DNA of 51,357 nt from an uncultured Nitrosomonas sp. (lineage in GTDB: Bacteria > Pseudomonadota > Gammaproteobacteria > Burkholderiales > Nitrosomonadaceae), in the NCBI GenBank assembly GCA_902826055.1, contig CADEDJ010000001.1, forward strand, positions 77,815 through 129,171. The letters are read 5' to 3'. Positions 17,956-27,718 of the stretch are shown here, piece after piece (positions within the stretch are counted from its first letter, which is position 1; each line of letters opens with the position of its first letter). The position numbers were made by a program, and so were the translations under genes. A model generated the notes under the pieces. The model saw nothing but the letters and a program-made list of their open reading frames with translations, had not been told where the DNA came from and did not search any database.

Positions 17956-18391
17956 TACAGCAACCTCCATGCAGTTTTATTAAGAAAGCTTATTGATATC
18001 ACGTCACGGTCATTGAAGAATTCATAATCAGATACAGTTTTTCCCAGTAATTCTGAAATTTGAATCTAAGGTTACAAACTGAAACTCGATGATTACTTTT
18101 AATAATCTCGCCTTGTCATGCTAACAAATAAATAAGAGCAATTTGTATTTATTCAACCCATATCTATTGAAGCAAAGCTTCTATATTGATATTTTCGCAA
18201 CACATTTAACACTATCAAACTGAAAATAGTACGGAGACATATAAAATTATTTTATTATCCTGCAATCCAATGGTAATAGACTGCTACAGCCAACAAAGCA
18301 GTCATTAGAAACTGTCTTATAAAAACGCATAGTTGATTGCTAATATATTAGCAATAGCTTATTGACCAACTTATCAAAAGCAATAGGAAAA
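17956..18391. other. Intergenic region with palindrome
   Basis: About 435 AT-rich bases between divergent small genes. Besides the promoter of the acidic protein gene, the only clear element is a perfect 20-base palindrome at 18336-18355. Confidence 0.5.
18336..18355. promoter_or_regulatory. Perfect 20-base palindrome upstream of DUF4389 gene
   Basis: The half-site is ATTGCTAATA and the other half is its exact complement, with no spacer. It ends 36 bases before the ATG of the DUF4389 gene, so it would overlap the promoter. This fits a dimeric repressor operator; the regulator is unknown. Confidence 0.55.
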
Positions 18392-18700
18392 ATGAAAGAA
18401 GAGATCAAACAAAGATTACAAAAAGATGAAACCTGGCAGCGCGGACTCTATATGTTATTTTTCATTATTATCTACAGTATTTCAAAATTTCTAGTAATAG
18501 GCGTCATGTTATTTCAGTTCGTTACTATTATTTTAACGGGTAAGATCAATGAACAATTACTGAAATTCGGACAAAATCTTAGTACATATGTTTATCAAAT
18601 GACTTTATTCTTAACTTTTAACAGTGAACATCGCCCATTCCCATTTAGCGCTTGGCCCAATGGCGCACCCAACCAAGAAATGCATTATTTGGATGAATAG
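18392..18700 (+). CDS. DUF4389 small membrane protein
   Basis: A 102-residue protein with a basic/acidic N-terminal helix, two hydrophobic segments (about residues 22-55) and the family C-terminus FLTFNSEHRPFPFSAWP. DUF4389 proteins are found in many proteobacteria and have no assigned function. AGG five bases before the ATG at 18392 supports this start over the upstream TTG. A 13-base-pair hairpin lies between it and the convergent coiled-coil gene. Confidence 0.85.
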   Translation: MKEEIKQRLQKDETWQRGLYMLFFIIIYSISKFLVIGVMLFQFVTIILTGKINEQLLKFGQNLSTYVYQMTLFLTFNSEHRPFPFSAWPNGAPNQEMHYLDE

Positions 18701-18830
18701 ATAGTTACAGCTAAGATTTAATTGATTACGCCCTTAGCACAATTGTTAGCATTAGAAATGAGCGTTTCTGCAGCCTATAAAACAACGCTGCGGGGCACTT
18801 AAATTAAGCAAAAAATTCTTCAGGACAAAT

Positions 18831-18859
18831 GGTTATACCTGATTTAATCAGGTATAACC
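18831..18859. terminator. Bidirectional terminator hairpin
   Basis: GGTTATACCTGAT (18831-18843) and its exact complement (18847-18859) form a 13-base-pair stem with a TTA loop. It lies between the convergent DUF4389 and coiled-coil genes, 19 bases past the latter's stop codon. The flanking T-richness is modest on both sides. Confidence 0.7.
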
Positions 18860-18878
18860 ATCGGCTTTATAGAAAAAA

Positions 18879-19178
18879 TTACTGACTATCATTTTCTGGA
18901 AAATGCTTCTTCGCTTTTTCGAAAGCTTGTTGCATTGATTTATAAGACTTTCTGAGTCCGGTTTGGATATCTTCCCAAGCGCTTTCCGAGCTGCTTTCAA
19001 ATTGCTCCCATTTTTTCTTTGCTTCATTTAACTCCACTTCGAGCTCATCAAGGTGTGGCTGGATATTGGCTTGCGCCTCTTTTGCACCCAGATGCATTTG
19101 TAACTTGACTTCATCGACGAGTGACTGCAAGTTCTCCATCTCAGCTTGCAATTGTTCTTTCAATGTTTTTTCATTCAT
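18879..19178 (-). CDS. Small coiled-coil protein
   Basis: A 99-residue, almost entirely helical protein with heptad-like spacing of hydrophobics and many Glu, Gln and Lys (LKEQLQAEMENLQSLVDEV onwards). A Trp pair lies near the middle (KKWEQFESSS and SAWEDI). No signal peptide, cysteine or membrane segment. It resembles apolipoprotein-like or YtxH-like small stress proteins only in a general way; I cannot assign a family. The start at 19178 (MNEKTL) is chosen because the upstream in-frame Met reads through the purine-rich ribosome-site region. Confidence 0.7.
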   Translation of the reverse strand: MNEKTLKEQLQAEMENLQSLVDEVKLQMHLGAKEAQANIQPHLDELEVELNEAKKKWEQFESSSESAWEDIQTGLRKSYKSMQQAFEKAKKHFPENDSQ

Positions 19179-19291
19179 TTGATTTTTCTCTTTGTACAAT
19201 TAATAAACTATAAATTAACAAACACATTTTTTTACAACTGTCCCATATTACACCAACTGTGCGCGTGAGCATTTGAAATTTAGGATGATTG

Positions 19292-20383
19292 CTACGCTAT
19301 GATCCCACCACCGAGACACACCCTGCTCTCATAAATAACCACAGACTGACCTGGTGTAACGGCCCATTGATTTTGGGCAAAATCTATCTCACAGCAATCA
19401 TGATTAAGGCTTGAAATCGTACATAGCGCATCAACTTGACGATAACGAGTCTTGGCCGAATAAACCCAATTACAATGCGGCTGCTTTCCACTAATCCACG
19501 TTAGATCCGCCGCTTTCAGAGACGAGCGGAAAAGGTCGGGGTGATTGTGGCCTTGCGCCACGACCAATACATTTCTGCTGATATTCTTGGCGGATACATA
19601 CCACGGTTCTTCACTACCGCTTCGTGTTCCGCCGATTCCCAGTCCTTGCCGCTGCCCAATCGTATAGTACATCAACCCCATATGCTGACCGACTACTTTG
19701 CCTTCAGGCGTTTGAATTTCTCCCGGTTCGCGGGGAAGATAGCGATTCAAAAATTCCCGGAATGGACGCTCGCCGATAAAACAAATGCCCGTACTGTCCT
19801 TTTTAGAAGCATTCGGCAACTTTAGCTGCCGCGCAATGTTACGCACATCACGCTTATACAGATGGCCAATTGGAAATAAGGTATTGGCCAATTGCGCTTG
19901 GTTCAACCGATACAAAAAATAGCTTTGATCTTTGGTGCCATCTTCACCTTTCAATAATTGAAACATGCCATCAACTTTCCTCACCTGCGCGTAATGGCCC
20001 GTCGCGATACAATCCGCGCCCAGTTGCGTGGCATGATCGAGAAAAGCTTTGAACTTAATCTCAGCATTGCACAACACATCAGGATTAGGCGTTCGTCCAG
20101 CTTGATACTCAGCAAGAAAATGTGAAAAAACGCGATCTTTATATTCAACTGAAAAATTCACCACTTCGATTGGAATGTCCATGACATCCGCAACGGATAC
20201 CGCATCCAGAAAATCCTGACGGGAAGAACAATAGGTTTCAGTATCATCATCTTCCCAGTTTTTCATGAACAAACCGACTACATCATAGCCTTGTTGTTTC
20301 AACAAATAAGCGGCTATGGATGAATCCACACCGCCTGACATACCTACAACTACACGTTTGTTCTTCATTGACTCAAGACTCAT
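19292..20383 (-). CDS. mnmA: tRNA-specific 2-thiouridylase MnmA
   Basis: The 363-residue enzyme puts sulfur on U34 of tRNA for Glu, Gln and Lys. The PP-loop GMSGGVDSS lies at about residues 14-22. The catalytic Cys105 is in [12 protein letters not shown] and the second Cys201 in [11 protein letters not shown], so both active-site cysteines are present. Length is normal. It overlaps the upstream nudJ gene by 11 bases, a pairing also seen in enterobacteria. Confidence 0.97.
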   Translation of the reverse strand: MSLESMKNKRVVVGMSGGVDSSIAAYLLKQQGYDVVGLFMKNWEDDDTETYCSSRQDFLDAVSVADVMDIPIEVVNFSVEYKDRVFSHFLAEYQAGRTPNPDVLCNAEIKFKAFLDHATQLGADCIATGHYAQVRKVDGMFQLLKGEDGTKDQSYFLYRLNQAQLANTLFPIGHLYKRDVRNIARQLKLPNASKKDSTGICFIGERPFREFLNRYLPREPGEIQTPEGKVVGQHMGLMYYTIGQRQGLGIGGTRSGSEEPWYVSAKNISRNVLVVAQGHNHPDLFRSSLKAADLTWISGKQPHCNWVYSAKTRYRQVDALCTISSLNHDCCEIDFAQNQWAVTPGQSVVIYESRVCLGGGIIA

Positions 20384-20828
20384 AACAAGTCAGCAACTCA
20401 AGTGGATAGCGTTTGCCAGCAATATGATCCTGAATACACTGCATGACCAGCGGACTACGATGACGGTGTTGTGCCTGATTGATTTCATCCAAACTAAACC
20501 ATTCCGCACGCAAAATTCCATGATCCAAGGTACGCGTAGGATCGTGGCTTGTGACATGGCCACAAAATGCAAAACGTAAATAGGTTGCATCTACACGCTG
20601 TGAGTGCCATTGGTAAATACCGAGTAAATATTCGGGCACGAAAGTATATGCCGTTTCTTCCAACGTTTCCCGTATGGCACCATGCATAATGGATTCACCT
20701 GGATCCAAATGCCCGGCGGGTTGATTTAAAAACAAGCCGCAACCGTCCTCCGGTTCTTCTTCCACCAGCAGGTATTTGCCTGCGCGTTCAATAACGGCTG
20801 CTACCGTTACATGCGGTTTCCATATCAT
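20373..20828 (-). CDS. nudJ: Nudix hydrolase, NudJ-type phosphatase
   Basis: A 151-residue Nudix protein with box [20 protein letters not shown] at about residues 39-58 and an N-terminal [19 protein letters not shown]. It resembles NudJ (thiamine pyrophosphate/nucleoside di- and triphosphatase), which lies directly upstream of mnmA in Escherichia coli, as here. The 11-base overlap with mnmA implies one transcript. A 24-base palindrome sits just upstream of its start. Confidence 0.9.
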   Translation of the reverse strand: MIWKPHVTVAAVIERAGKYLLVEEEPEDGCGLFLNQPAGHLDPGESIMHGAIRETLEETAYTFVPEYLLGIYQWHSQRVDATYLRFAFCGHVTSHDPTRTLDHGILRAEWFSLDEINQAQHRHRSPLVMQCIQDHIAGKRYPLELLTCYES

Positions 20829-21134
20829 GGTTTTTCTTGTCTCATTTAAACCTCAATAATTTCTGCTAGCAGAAATTATATTTATACTACCCATTTGAAA
20901 TTTTAATTATCGCATTGGTACTGTAAATTCGGTTGACATTCGTCAGCTAGCCGCAAGTTAAATCGATAAAATCAAGAAAATCAATAGTCATCAACGATAG
21001 ATTCCAGAGCATATTAATTGAATCCCATGAAGATTTATATGGGATAATTTCATAAGTGCTTAACAGAAAATCCAGGACACTACAGTCGTTTTATAAATGC
21101 TTTTGTTCAAAACCACAAACAGGGTCGTTGATTT
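20829..21134. other. Intergenic region between divergent nudJ and dedA genes
   Basis: About 305 AT-rich bases with two divergent promoters. The only clear element is the palindrome at 20856-20879. Confidence 0.5.
20856..20879. promoter_or_regulatory. Perfect 24-base palindrome upstream of nudJ
   Basis: The half-site is ATAATTTCTGCT and the second half is its exact complement with no spacer. It lies 27-51 bases upstream of the nudJ start, where it overlaps the expected promoter. It could be an operator for a dimeric regulator. It could also extrude as a stem in the nudJ-mnmA leader RNA if transcription starts further out. Confidence 0.55.
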
Positions 21135-21785
21135 ATGTTTTTAATTGATTTTATTCTTCACATTGACAGGCATCTTCAGCAACTTTCTTCGGAATATGGA
21201 TTGTGGATTTATGGAATTCTCTTTCTGATTATTTTTTGTGAAACTGGACTTGTTATTTTGCCTTTACTGCCTGGTGATTCATTATTGTTTGCAGCGGGAT
21301 CACTTGCATCGTTAGAAAATTCGCAACTCAATCCGCATGTTTTATTCATTGGATTGTGTATTGCCGGCATATTGGGAGATTCGGTAAATTACTGGATAGG
21401 AAAAAAAGCCGGACCGAAAGTTTTTTCTTCACAAGACTCGCGATTCTTCAAACGTGAATATCTCGACAGGACCCATGCTTTTTACCTTAAATATGGCGCC
21501 AAAACGATCATTATCGCGCGATTCATTCCCATCATTCGTACCTTTGCACCCTTTGTTGCAGGTATCGGAACGATGCCTTACCGTACTTTCATAACGTATA
21601 ACATTGTTGGTGCCATACTTTGGGTTGGCATCTTCGTATACGCTGGCTTTTATTTCGGACAGCTTCCGATGGTGCAACAAAACTTCAAGCTTATTATTCT
21701 GGCAATTATTATTTTGTCGATAACACCGCCAATCATTGAATATCTCAAACACCGCCATAACAATCAAAGAAATGCTCGCAATTAA
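21135..21785 (+). CDS. DedA family membrane protein
   Basis: The 216-residue protein has four or five hydrophobic segments. The DedA signatures are present: FCETGLVILPLLPGDSLLFAAG (about residues 35-56), a GDSVNYWIGKKAG segment, and IIIARFIPIIRTFAPFVAGIG. DedA proteins are flippases for polyprenyl-phosphate or phospholipids in the inner membrane. The key acidic and arginine residues (E in FCETG, R in ARFIP) are present. Length is typical. It is followed after 98 bases by hpnN. Confidence 0.95.
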   Translation: MFLIDFILHIDRHLQQLSSEYGLWIYGILFLIIFCETGLVILPLLPGDSLLFAAGSLASLENSQLNPHVLFIGLCIAGILGDSVNYWIGKKAGPKVFSSQDSRFFKREYLDRTHAFYLKYGAKTIIIARFIPIIRTFAPFVAGIGTMPYRTFITYNIVGAILWVGIFVYAGFYFGQLPMVQQNFKLIILAIIILSITPPIIEYLKHRHNNQRNARN

Positions 21786-21883
21786 TCCCGACAATCATGA
21801 ATATCGGCACCTGCAATAATCTTACTAATACCAGATCAGAGTCCCAGTACACAATAAATTGATTCCAGCAAAAAGGTAAAATC

Positions 21884-24529
21884 GTGGAAACTTCAAATAG
21901 CCGCATTCATCGCGCTTTTGCACAATGGACCAGCATTGCTTACCGCTATGCTTTCTGGGTACTGTTAATAGCGTTAGTGGTTACCGTCATGAGCGGCATT
22001 TATATTGCACGTAACCTCGTCATGAACACCGACACGACCGACATGCTATCGGAAGAGCTGCCGTTTCGCGTTAATCTGAAGCATTACAACAAAACATTCC
22101 CGCAAGATATTGAAACGCTGCTGATCGTGTTGAATGCACCGACACCCGAACAAGTGCGCTCAGCAACCGAGCGATTAGCCAGACAGCTTAAACAAGATAG
22201 TGAAAATTTTTACGAGGTTTATTCTCCGCGTGTCGATGATTTTACTGCCCGTAATGGCTTGCTCTATCAAAGTATTCCAGAACTTGAACGTATCACCGAC
22301 AGCCTGGCGACCGCTCAACCTTTGATTACCCGTATTACTCAGGACCCTACGCTGGCTGCTTTTACTGATGTTCTCACCGGCGCGGTTGACGAATTGAACA
22401 AGGGGCGCAACATTGAACTACGCCCAGTGCTAGAGGGAGTGAATTCAACATTAGAGGCCCGTCTCAATGGATCCCCGAAAGCATTGTCATGGCAGACTAT
22501 GTTCAGTGGTGAAGCACAGAAAAATACTTATCAAGAACTCATTATCGTAAAACCAAAACTCGATTATTCTCAGCTTTTTCCAGCCGAACAATCCATCGCC
22601 GCTTTATACAAAGCGGCCGAAAGTGTGGGTATCAGCGATGCAAGTCCAGTGCGTTTACGCATCACCGGGGAAGTCGCGCTCGCGGAGGATGAACTCAACA
22701 GTTCGTTACGTGGTATGGAATATGCCGGCATCATCACGTTTATCCTGGTTGCATTAGTTCTCTATTTTGCCATGCGCTCAGGAGGATTAATTCTTAATAT
22801 ATTGATTTGCTTGTTGATGGGCCTCATTCTCACGGCAACATTTGCTACCGCCGCAGTCGGTCATCTGAACTTGATCTCAATTGCCTTTGCAGTATTGTAT
22901 ATCGGCCTGGGAGTGGATTTTGCCATCCATTTCCTGCTGCGGTATCGTGAAATGGTACACAACGGTCTGCCACTTACCGAAGCTATCCGCGCTTCCAGCG
23001 GTGACGCCGGGGCGGCCCTTACGGCATGTGCCGTCACCAATGCGATTGGCTTTTATGCATTCATACCTACCGATTATCGTGGCGTGGCCGAACTTGGCAT
23101 CATTTCCGGTACCGGCATGATCATTAGTTTATTGGTTACTTTTACCATTGGCCCGGCACTGTTACGGTATCTACCGGAACGCAAATCTGCCCATTCAAAT
23201 ATAAAGAGTTCAATAGGTAAAGTACTGGAGTTTTCTTTAAAGTGGCGCAGGTTTACTTATGGTGTAACTTTGATAGCAACGCTCGCAGCTCTGACGTTAT
23301 TGCCACAAGTACGATTTGACTATAATTTATTGAACATGCAGGACCAACAAGGCGGTGCCGTGCAAACCTTCCGCGAATTGCTGGCGGATCCTGATCTTTC
23401 ACCCTGGCATGTTGCGGTATTGGCCGACAACAGCCAGGAAGCTGAAACTTTAGCTCGGCAACTCACTCAATTACCTGAAGTTAGCAGGGTCGTAACCATC
23501 CGGGATTTTGTACCGACGGAACAGGAAGAAAAATTTTCACTGATTAAGGAAATGGCATTAACGATTGGGCCCCTTGCCACCGTTTCACAAACCTCGCATG
23601 CAAATGATGATCCGTTAGCAAAGCAGTATAAGGCGCTGATCGAACTTAACGCAGCCCTACAGCAATTTGCTTCCACACATCCTGATCATCCAGTAACGAA
23701 AACCATACGCGCGTTTAAAGCATCACTTGACACCTTGTTCACTCGGCTTGAGCAGTACCGCAATGACGAAAAAAGCCAATTACTTCATGCCATAGAACAA
23801 GACTGGCTTGCCATGTTACCGCTGGCTTTGCAAAGCTTGCGTACCGCTACCGAGGCCACGCCATTTGAAGAAAAAGATCTTCCTATTTTACTGAGCAAGC
23901 GTTGGCACAGCGATACAGGGGAATACCGCTTAGCGGTCTACCCAGTAGAAGATCTGAATGACAATAATGCACTGCGCCGCTTCGTACATGCTGTACAACA
24001 AGTAGCGCCACAAGCTATCGGAGCCCCGGTGATCAGTTTGGAAGCCGGTGAAGCAGTGGTACAGGCATTTATTGAGGCATTTTCACTGGCACTGGTTGGC
24101 GTGGTAATCACTCTGGTGTTGCTACTGCGCAGCATCCAATACACCTTGTTGGTGTTATTGCCACTCTTACTGTCAAGCCTGTTCACTGCGGCGCTTACCG
24201 TGCTGCTCGATACACCCTTCAATTTCGCCAATATTATTGCATTGCCATTATTACTCGGTTACGGAATCGACAGCAGTTTGCACATGGTGCATCGCAGCCT
24301 AAACAGTAAGCTGGCCAGTGAAATCCTCATTCACAGCAGTACTGCCCGTGCCATCTTTTATAGCGCATTGACCACTTCAGTCAGTTTTGCAAGTCTCATG
24401 CTGTCATCACACCAGGGTACCGCCAGTATGGGAATACTGCTTACAGTGGGGTTAACATTTACGCTTATTTGTACACTGGTGATACTACCGGCCTTGTTGC
24501 ACATTCCATCATCACAAGGGAATCGCTAG
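21884..24529 (+). CDS. hpnN: Hopanoid-associated RND transporter HpnN
   Basis: An 881-residue MMPL/RND-type protein. It has an N-terminal membrane segment (about 20-45), a periplasmic domain (about 46-275), then helices with GVDFAIHFLLRYRE. The second half repeats this plan and ends with GYGIDSSLHMVHR and five helices. HpnN shuttles hopanoids to the outer membrane. Gene length and the two-halved layout match. No squalene-hopene cyclase or other hpn genes lie nearby, so the hopanoid assignment rests on family resemblance. Confidence 0.88.
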   Translation: METSNSRIHRAFAQWTSIAYRYAFWVLLIALVVTVMSGIYIARNLVMNTDTTDMLSEELPFRVNLKHYNKTFPQDIETLLIVLNAPTPEQVRSATERLARQLKQDSENFYEVYSPRVDDFTARNGLLYQSIPELERITDSLATAQPLITRITQDPTLAAFTDVLTGAVDELNKGRNIELRPVLEGVNSTLEARLNGSPKALSWQTMFSGEAQKNTYQELIIVKPKLDYSQLFPAEQSIAALYKAAESVGISDASPVRLRITGEVALAEDELNSSLRGMEYAGIITFILVALVLYFAMRSGGLILNILICLLMGLILTATFATAAVGHLNLISIAFAVLYIGLGVDFAIHFLLRYREMVHNGLPLTEAIRASSGDAGAALTACAVTNAIGFYAFIPTDYRGVAELGIISGTGMIISLLVTFTIGPALLRYLPERKSAHSNIKSSIGKVLEFSLKWRRFTYGVTLIATLAALTLLPQVRFDYNLLNMQDQQGGAVQTFRELLADPDLSPWHVAVLADNSQEAETLARQLTQLPEVSRVVTIRDFVPTEQEEKFSLIKEMALTIGPLATVSQTSHANDDPLAKQYKALIELNAALQQFASTHPDHPVTKTIRAFKASLDTLFTRLEQYRNDEKSQLLHAIEQDWLAMLPLALQSLRTATEATPFEEKDLPILLSKRWHSDTGEYRLAVYPVEDLNDNNALRRFVHAVQQVAPQAIGAPVISLEAGEAVVQAFIEAFSLALVGVVITLVLLLRSIQYTLLVLLPLLLSSLFTAALTVLLDTPFNFANIIALPLLLGYGIDSSLHMVHRSLNSKLASEILIHSSTARAIFYSALTTSVSFASLMLSSHQGTASMGILLTVGLTFTLICTLVILPALLHIPSSQGNR

Positions 24530-24558
24530 AGTCGCGCTTCTTTATCCAGAAAATAAGC

Positions 24559-26124
24559 CTAGTCGCGATCTTTTGATACTGGAATATCCTTGGCGGAATC
24601 CGCAAGGGGACGAATCGGCGCAATCATGTCTTCACCACCTAATGGCGTGTCAATACCCTGAGCAACATGGCTTTTACGGTAACCATAAAGAAAATAAAAA
24701 ATCAATCCAATTCCAGACCAGATTGGAAATACCAACTTGGCATCGGCGGGTAAAAAGAAAAAAAGTGTAATACAACCAATCACAGCAAGCGGTCCTATCA
24801 GCCAAATTCCTGGTGCTTTAAAGGGTCGTACGCGATGCTTTTCTTTGATGCGCAAAATCATCACCGATAATGCCACAACCATAAAGGCGAACAATGTGCC
24901 GGAATTGGATATGTCCGCTAACTTTCCGACTGGAAAAAAAGCTGCGGCTATGGTCACACCGACACCCGTTACGTAAGTCACAATATGCGGAGTTTTAAAG
25001 CGTGTATGAATACGGCTTAATATTTCAGGCAGCAAACCATCGCGTGACATCACGAAAAAAATGCGGGTTTGACCGTAAAGCATCATCAAAACCACCGATG
25101 GCAATGCTAGAAAAGCCGTCAAACCAAGCAAGTTGCCAAATTTCTCCCATCCAATTTCACGCAAAACCAGTGCCAGCGCTTCGCGGGAACATACCAACGG
25201 CTGTTGCCCAACAGCGGCCAACGACTGGCATTGCTCTGCCAATACCAATGAGCCTGGCACTAACCCTTTACCTGTTTCATCCAGTAATGGCTGTGCACCA
25301 ATTGAGCCAATCGCACCTGCCGAAATCAGCAGATAAAAAACCGTGCAAATCCCTAACGAACCGATCAATCCGATCGGCACATTGCGATGCGGATCTTTGG
25401 TCTCTTCAGCCGCTGTCGAAACGGCATCGAATCCGACATAAGCAAAGAAAATTGATGATGCGGCCGCAATAACGCCGGTTTCACCCAGAGGCAGGAAAGG
25501 CTGAAAATTGTCAATATTCGCGACCGGCAACGTTAGTGCGATAAAAAGTGTCAATGCCGCAATTTTGATCGCAACAAGAACAGCATTAAATGCAGCACTT
25601 TCTCGTGTACCTACGACCAAAAGACCAACTACAAGAATGCAAACGAAAATCGCTGGCAGATTGATGATACCTCCGGCAAAAGGCCCGTTGGCCAAAGCAA
25701 AGGGAATTTTGATTCCCAACGAATTATCAAGCAGTCCAACAAAGTAACCCGACCAACCCACAGCAACCGCACTCGCTGCCACCGAATACTCGAGCATCAA
25801 TGCCCATCCCACCAGCCACGCTACGAGCTCGCCCAAAACCGCGTAGGAATAAGTATACGCAGACCCCGAAACGGGAACCATCGAAGATAGCTCGGAATAA
25901 CAAAGCGCTGCGACGATACAAACAAGACTGGCGATGACAAACGATAACATCATACCGGGGCCAGCTTTTTGTGCTGCTTCAGCCGTCAAAACAAAAATGC
26001 CGGTGCCAATAATCGCGCCAACGCCCAATAACGTTAATTGCCATGCACCCAATGAACGATGCAAACTTTTCTTTTCTGCTGTAGCCAGAATGGCATCCAG
26101 TGATTTTACGCGCCAGAAAATCAT
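24559..26124 (-). CDS. APC-family amino acid permease
   Basis: A 521-residue permease with about 12-14 hydrophobic segments. It has the APC signature GVGAIIGTGIFVLTA in the first helix, then SFVIASLVCIVAALCYSEL, and FFAYVGFDAVSTAAEE. It resembles the cationic-amino-acid transporter (CAT/YfnA) subgroup. A longer loop (about residues 265-310) contains two cysteines not typical of the family. GGAAGAGG before the ATG at 26124 decides the start; an upstream extension lacks a ribosome site. Convergent with hpnN. Confidence 0.92.
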   Translation of the reverse strand: MIFWRVKSLDAILATAEKKSLHRSLGAWQLTLLGVGAIIGTGIFVLTAEAAQKAGPGMMLSFVIASLVCIVAALCYSELSSMVPVSGSAYTYSYAVLGELVAWLVGWALMLEYSVAASAVAVGWSGYFVGLLDNSLGIKIPFALANGPFAGGIINLPAIFVCILVVGLLVVGTRESAAFNAVLVAIKIAALTLFIALTLPVANIDNFQPFLPLGETGVIAAASSIFFAYVGFDAVSTAAEETKDPHRNVPIGLIGSLGICTVFYLLISAGAIGSIGAQPLLDETGKGLVPGSLVLAEQCQSLAAVGQQPLVCSREALALVLREIGWEKFGNLLGLTAFLALPSVVLMMLYGQTRIFFVMSRDGLLPEILSRIHTRFKTPHIVTYVTGVGVTIAAAFFPVGKLADISNSGTLFAFMVVALSVMILRIKEKHRVRPFKAPGIWLIGPLAVIGCITLFFFLPADAKLVFPIWSGIGLIFYFLYGYRKSHVAQGIDTPLGGEDMIAPIRPLADSAKDIPVSKDRD

Positions 26125-26342
26125 GACCTCTTCCTTTTCGTTAATACCTTCGAAATTCTGGGGGCATAGTGTACAAGAAATGATGGTCTCATAAAGATAA
26201 AATGAAGTCGTGCAACAAACACCATTGCCTGACAACTGACGCTACGGTTGATAATGACTACTCATCGTAAATTGTCACTAGATTCCGAAATTGGAAGCAA
26301 TTGTAGTATCAGAAAATTGCCCCGAAGCTTTGGCACCGATTT

Positions 26343-26705
26343 TCATCTATAAGGCTTAAAAACCTTGGAACCCGGATAATAAATTTTGCCCCACTTAACT
26401 AAAGCTTCCAGTACCGCTCTTAAATCCTCACCTTTTTTTGTCAAACTATATTCATAACGTAGCGGTTTCTGTTGATAAGCTTGCTGCACTACAATTCCAG
26501 CCACCTCCAATTTTTTCAGCCGATCCGCCAAGATATTAGTGGCTATCCCTTCGGGTGATGTGAGCAACTCTTGATAGCGTTTCTTACCCAGCAATAAATC
26601 ACGAATAACCAACAACGTCCATTTATCCCCAAGCTGATCCAATGCACAGGCAATCGGACAACATGAACGCTCAAAACTAGGTTGATCCAAATTCTCATTC
26701 ATCAA
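26343..26705 (-). CDS. HxlR-family regulator
   Basis: A 120-residue winged-helix protein with the HxlR opening CCPIACALDQLGDKWTLLVI. The CCPIAC cysteines (about residues 15-20) could sense thiol stress or electrophiles, as in related redox-responsive members. DNA-binding region: LLTSPEGIATNILADRLKKLE. It is transcribed away from a glutathione S-transferase gene, and two ACTTGCA-type palindromes lie in the shared promoter, so it probably controls the transferase and itself. Confidence 0.93.
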   Translation of the reverse strand: MMNENLDQPSFERSCCPIACALDQLGDKWTLLVIRDLLLGKKRYQELLTSPEGIATNILADRLKKLEVAGIVVQQAYQQKPLRYEYSLTKKGEDLRAVLEALVKWGKIYYPGSKVFKPYR

Positions 26706-26764
26706 ATGCTAGCCTCATCTTGCCTATAAAGTAATCATCCAACAAAGCATACTGTAAAACATTA

Positions 26765-26781
26765 ACTTGCAATCTGCAAGT
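26765..26781. promoter_or_regulatory. Candidate HxlR operator 1
   Basis: ACTTGCA-ATC-TGCAAGT is a perfect 7-3-7 inverted repeat in the divergent promoter between the HxlR gene and the GST gene. The same half-site recurs at 26804-26813, which argues for a shared regulator. Confidence 0.6.
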
Positions 26782-26803
26782 CTTCATTGTAAAGTTTCTT
26801 GTG

Positions 26804-26813
26804 ACTTGCAAGT
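26804..26813. promoter_or_regulatory. Candidate HxlR operator 2
   Basis: ACTTGCAAGT is a perfect 10-base palindrome made of the half-site of operator 1 without the spacer. It ends 37 bases before the GST start codon. Confidence 0.5.
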
Positions 26814-26850
26814 TACATTAATTCCATGAACAACAACGAGGACCACTAAC

Positions 26851-27561
26851 ATGCTCAAGCTGTACCAATTCGAACGCACCTGGGGCATCCCCAACTTAAG
26901 CCCCTTTTGCTGTAAAGTCGAAACTTATTTACGCATGGCTAACATCGATTACGAAATCAAGCCAGCACTTCCACTGCGCGCACCAAAAGGCAAATTGCCT
27001 TATATTGAAGACAATGATCAGAAATTAGGTGATTCGCGTTTTATTGTCCCTTATCTTAAATCAGCTTATCACGATTTGGATCAAGAGCTAAATGAAACGC
27101 AGTTGGCTGCCTCTGTTGCCATGCAGCGCTTGCTTGAAGAGCATTTATTCTGGGTTGCGCTGTATTCCCGCTGGCAATACAACGATGAAAACTGGCAAGT
27201 CAACAAGCAGGCTATTTTTGGGAAACTGCCAATCATCATCCGCGACGTTATCGCCAACCGCACGCGTAAAAAAATTCAGCAGCAAATTCTCGGTCATGGC
27301 ACGGGCAGACACCAAGCAGATGAAATCTTCACGCTCGGCAAGCAAGATGTTGATGCACTCGCTGCAAGTCTCGGCGACAAACCGTATTTCCTAAACGACC
27401 AGCCCACCACGTTAGATGCCTCGGCGTTTGGCTTACTGGTCAATATCATTGCGTGCCCTATCGAATCACCGCTAAAAGAGTACAGTTTATCCAAAGATAA
27501 TCTGGTTCATTATGTTGAACGAATCATGCAGGCATACTATCCCGACTTGCAAATGGCCTAA
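26851..27561 (+). CDS. Glutathione S-transferase family protein
   Basis: A 236-residue two-domain protein. The N-terminal thioredoxin-like fold carries CCKVETYLRM and later KGKLPYIED, and residues 90-236 are the helical C-terminal domain. It resembles the metaxin/Fax-like GST branch (WxxALYSRWQYNDENW-type segment). The enzyme's substrate is unknown. The divergent HxlR regulator suggests induction by an electrophile. The last 310 bases of this gene are repeated at 31858-32162. Confidence 0.9.
   Translation: MLKLYQFERTWGIPNLSPFCCKVETYLRMANIDYEIKPALPLRAPKGKLPYIEDNDQKLGDSRFIVPYLKSAYHDLDQELNETQLAASVAMQRLLEEHLFWVALYSRWQYNDENWQVNKQAIFGKLPIIIRDVIANRTRKKIQQQILGHGTGRHQADEIFTLGKQDVDALAASLGDKPYFLNDQPTTLDASAFGLLVNIIACPIESPLKEYSLSKDNLVHYVERIMQAYYPDLQMA
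27244..27553 (+). repeat. Direct repeat copy A (GST 3' end)
   Basis: This segment of the intact GST gene matches 31858-32162 in the same orientation. By eye the two differ at about 17 of 300 positions (about 94 percent identical). The copies bracket the FG-GAP/RTX and fibronectin-like genes. Confidence 0.85.
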
Positions 27562-27674
27562 AATCGCACACTTGGATTATCAATAAATTTGCTCCGTGCG
27601 CCCTGCACCCATCCCCGCGGCAAAACCACGGGGAATTACAAGTTAACCCTATGAGATTTCCCTATCTACAACCT

Positions 27675-27697
27675 ATACCACATTCCTGATGTGGTAT
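27675..27697 (+). terminator. Probable terminator of the GST gene
   Basis: ATACCACAT and ATGTGGTAT form a perfect nine-base-pair stem with a five-base loop. A partly T-rich tail (ATTCTTTC) follows on the plus strand. Confidence 0.6.
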
Positions 27698-27718
27698 ATT
27701 CTTTCGGCTTTACGCTGT

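Noticed and set aside
27613..27633. C-rich hairpin as a Rho-independent terminator
   Set aside because: The stem is imperfect and no T-run follows; the hairpin at 27675-27697 is the better candidate.
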